Assembly: GCA_007120565.1 (NCBI GenBank)
Contig: SKNK01000313.1
Span: 1-6,575 of the forward strand
Length of the DNA: 6,575 nt
Origin: Nitriliruptoraceae bacterium
GTDB lineage: Bacteria > Actinomycetota > Nitriliruptoria > Nitriliruptorales > Nitriliruptoraceae
Reading direction: 5' to 3'
Shown here: piece by piece, positions 5,683 through 6,575 of the stretch
Position numbering within the stretch: the stretch's first letter is position 1
How the letters are laid out: every line of letters starts with the position of its first letter
The notes under the pieces: model-generated
Told to the model about the DNA's origin: nothing
Database searches by the model: none
The model's input: only the letters and a program-made list of their open reading frames with translations
Program-made: the position numbers and the translations under genes

Positions 5683-6252
5683 CTAGGAGGTCGGCTTGTT
5701 GGCCTTCTGTGCCTGCTTGAAGTCGCGCACCTTCTGCAAGGTGGTCTCGTCGGTCACGTCGGCGATGGACCGGTAGCCGGCCTTGCCGTAGTCGCCGGCC
5801 GCCTCCTGCCAGCCCTTCGGCGTCACGCCGCAACGCTTGCCGAGCAGAGCGATGAAGATCCGAGCCTTCTGATCGCCGTAGCCGGGTAGCGACGTCAACC
5901 GACGCTTGAGCTCTTGTCCGGTCTCGACGCCCTCCCACACGTTGGTCGCTTCACCACCGTGCTCCTCCACCAGCGAGACCGCCAGCGCGTGCACCCGCTT
6001 GGACATCGACCCGGGATAGCGGTGCAGGGCCGGCTTCTCGCGGAAGATCTGCTCGAGGTCGGCAGGGTCCATGGCGGCGATGGTCTCGGGGGTCAGCGGC
6101 CCGTCGATGCGCTGTTCGAGTCGGTGCGGGCCTGCGAACGCCAGCTCCATCGAGATCTGCTGGTCCAACAGCATGCCGATCAGCAGCGCGAACCCGTTCT
6201 CGGACAGCAGCGCGTCTGCCTCGGGGTCGCGGGTGAGCGTCAGGTTGGGCAT
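5683..6252 (-). CDS. HhH-GPD superfamily protein of the uncharacterised TIGR03252 type
   Basis: A 189-residue protein of the helix-hairpin-helix GPD fold used by base-excision DNA glycosylases, in the actinobacterial subgroup often annotated only as 'HhH-GPD family' or, misleadingly, 'HesB-like'. FALLIGMLLDQQIS (about 21-34) matches the first glycosylase helix region, and LPGYGDQKARIF near 122-133 is the hairpin that grips the DNA backbone. In active glycosylases a catalytic Asp follows the hairpin by roughly 15-20 residues. Here that stretch reads KRCGVTPKGW and has no obvious Asp. The single cysteine rules out a C-terminal 4Fe-4S cluster of the EndoIII/MutY type. The Lys-rich tail (KQAQKANKPTS) may contact nucleic acid. 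The start is ATG 6252, with GAGG seven bases upstream; the adjacent GTG at 6255 is an alternative. DNA binding is likely, glycosylase activity uncertain. It could also be a non-catalytic DNA-damage sensor. Confidence 0.9.
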   Translation of the reverse strand: MPNLTLTRDPEADALLSENGFALLIGMLLDQQISMELAFAGPHRLEQRIDGPLTPETIAAMDPADLEQIFREKPALHRYPGSMSKRVHALAVSLVEEHGGEATNVWEGVETGQELKRRLTSLPGYGDQKARIFIALLGKRCGVTPKGWQEAAGDYGKAGYRSIADVTDETTLQKVRDFKQAQKANKPTS

Positions 6253-6279
6253 CACAGAACCTCATGGTCGTTGGGGGGA

Positions 6280-6309
6280 ACGGTAACGGGTGAACGCCAC
6301 GGCAGTGAA
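6280..6309 (-). promoter_or_regulatory. Probable promoter of the HhH-GPD gene
   Basis: On the minus strand, TTCACT (6309-6304) and TACCGT (6285-6280) are separated by 18 bases and resemble a -35/-10 pair. Transcription would start near 6273 and give a leader of about 20 bases that includes the GAGG ribosome site. The GTTCAC hexamer covering the -35 occurs again 15 bases downstream (GTGAAC at 6305-6310 and 6290-6295 on the plus strand), which could be an operator pair. Confidence 0.4.
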
Positions 6310-6346
6310 CCGCGCGACCTGGTCAGTCGATCCACTTCGTGTCCAA

Positions 6347-6358
6347 GGCTGTACAGCC
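6347..6358. promoter_or_regulatory. Perfect 12-bp palindrome upstream of the HhH-GPD promoter
   Basis: GGCTGTACAGCC reads the same on both strands and lies about 40 bases upstream of the proposed -35 of the HhH-GPD gene, in the spacer after the partial gene. It could be a binding site for a dimeric regulator or part of a terminator for the gene to its right. It has no loop bases, so an operator is somewhat more likely than a hairpin. Confidence 0.35.
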
Positions 6359-6362
6359 CGGG

Positions 6363-6410
6363 TCGGAGCTACGTCGGCCGGTGGGAGACGATCGGAGCTA
6401 CGTCGGCTGG
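6363..6410. repeat. Two 19-bp direct repeats spaced 29 bp apart
   Basis: The core TCGGAGCTACGTCGGC occurs at 6363-6378 and again at 6392-6407; extended to 19 bases (6363-6381, 6392-6410) the copies differ at one position. They lie between the HhH-GPD promoter and the stop of the partial minus-strand gene. They may be paired protein-binding sites or remnants of a local duplication. Confidence 0.7.
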
Positions 6411-6417
6411 CTGGGGA

Positions 6418-6575
6418 TCAGCCGTCGTCCTGCTGGTCGTCCTCGTCCGCGTCGTCGGCTCCCTCGGAGTCGTTCTCGTCGTTGGGCCCCTCGGTGTCGT
6501 TCTCGTCGTTGGACCCACCGCTGTCGCCCTGGCCGAGACCCGCAGACCGCAGGGACGCGAGTTCGCGGACGAAGC
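6418..6575 (-). CDS. C-terminal end of a protein with an acidic repetitive tail (gene continues past the right edge)
   Basis: The last 51 codons of a minus-strand gene are present, ending with TGA at 6420-6418. The visible part starts FVRELASLRSAGLGQGD, which looks like the end of a folded or helical domain, then changes to a strongly acidic, disordered tail of Asp, Glu, Asn and Gly. A 9-residue unit NDEND(T/S)EG plus one residue occurs twice, encoded by 27-bp direct repeats at 6461-6486 and 6488-6513 (plus-strand coordinates). The tail ends in a run of Asp/Glu/Gln. The frame is supported by the in-phase repeat and by GC-rich third positions. No family can be named from this fragment. Acidic tails of this kind occur on nucleic-acid-associated proteins, chaperones and secreted proteins. 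Confidence 0.7.
   Translation of the reverse strand, partial: FVRELASLRSAGLGQGDSGGSNDENDTEGPNDENDSEGADDADEDDQQDDG

Noticed and set aside
5066..5938. A 290-codon minus-strand open frame across 5119-5630
   Set aside because: It overlaps the reductase end, the small broken gene, the DUF3309-like gene and the HhH-GPD gene, and has no domain-like content.
1..6575. A defence island, toxin-antitoxin pair, CRISPR array or mobile element
   Set aside because: No nuclease, transposase, integrase, antitoxin or regularly spaced repeat array is visible; base and codon use look uniform across the window.

Overview
This window reads as chromosomal DNA of a high-GC bacterium, most likely an actinobacterium outside the best-studied orders. 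The reasons are the GC-rich third codon positions, GTG starts, strong GAGG/AGGAGG ribosome sites, TAnnnT-type -10 elements, an actinobacterial-type nitrobindin and an actinobacterial-type HhH-GPD protein. There are eight intact coding genes, one small gene broken by a frameshift, and one gene cut by the right edge. I see no rRNA, tRNA, CRISPR array, insertion sequence or phage gene. No gap between genes is longer than about 180 bases.

Left part (1-1889), minus strand: a class I glutamine amidotransferase-like protein (55-786) lies downstream of a CaCA-family sodium/calcium antiporter (948-1889). A strong hairpin at 15-38 sits just past the amidotransferase stop. A 174-base divergent intergenic region (1890-2063) separates the antiporter from the plus-strand genes.

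Middle part (2064-5323), plus strand: an exported FKBP-type peptidyl-prolyl isomerase with a lipoprotein signal (2064-2594), then a nitrobindin-like heme beta-barrel protein (2741-3286), a single-domain rhodanese (3372-3686) and a CoA-disulfide/persulfide reductase-type flavoprotein (3742-5115). A small conserved protein gene starts 3 bases after the reductase stop but is frameshifted (5119-5323). The rhodanese and the reductase correspond to the two halves of known CoADR-rhodanese fusion proteins, so the pair probably handles protein- or thiol-bound sulfane sulfur. A nitrobindin directly upstream makes this a plausible reactive-sulfur/NO neighbourhood, but that link is inferred from position only. 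A 35-bp tandem duplication at the nitrobindin/rhodanese junction carries two copies of the same hairpin.

Right part (5475-6575): a 51-residue DUF3309-like membrane protein on the plus strand converges on an HhH-GPD family protein on the minus strand (5683-6252), with a hairpin between their ends. The HhH-GPD gene has the best promoter-like sequence in the window. Beyond it, a repeat-containing spacer leads to the acidic, repetitive C-terminus of a minus-strand gene that runs off the right edge.

Most genes are ordinary housekeeping or stress functions. I did not find a convincing new multi-gene system. The best leads are the frameshifted small gene, the split persulfide module, the duplicated hairpin at 3255-3324, and the HhH-GPD protein that seems to lack the glycosylase aspartate.
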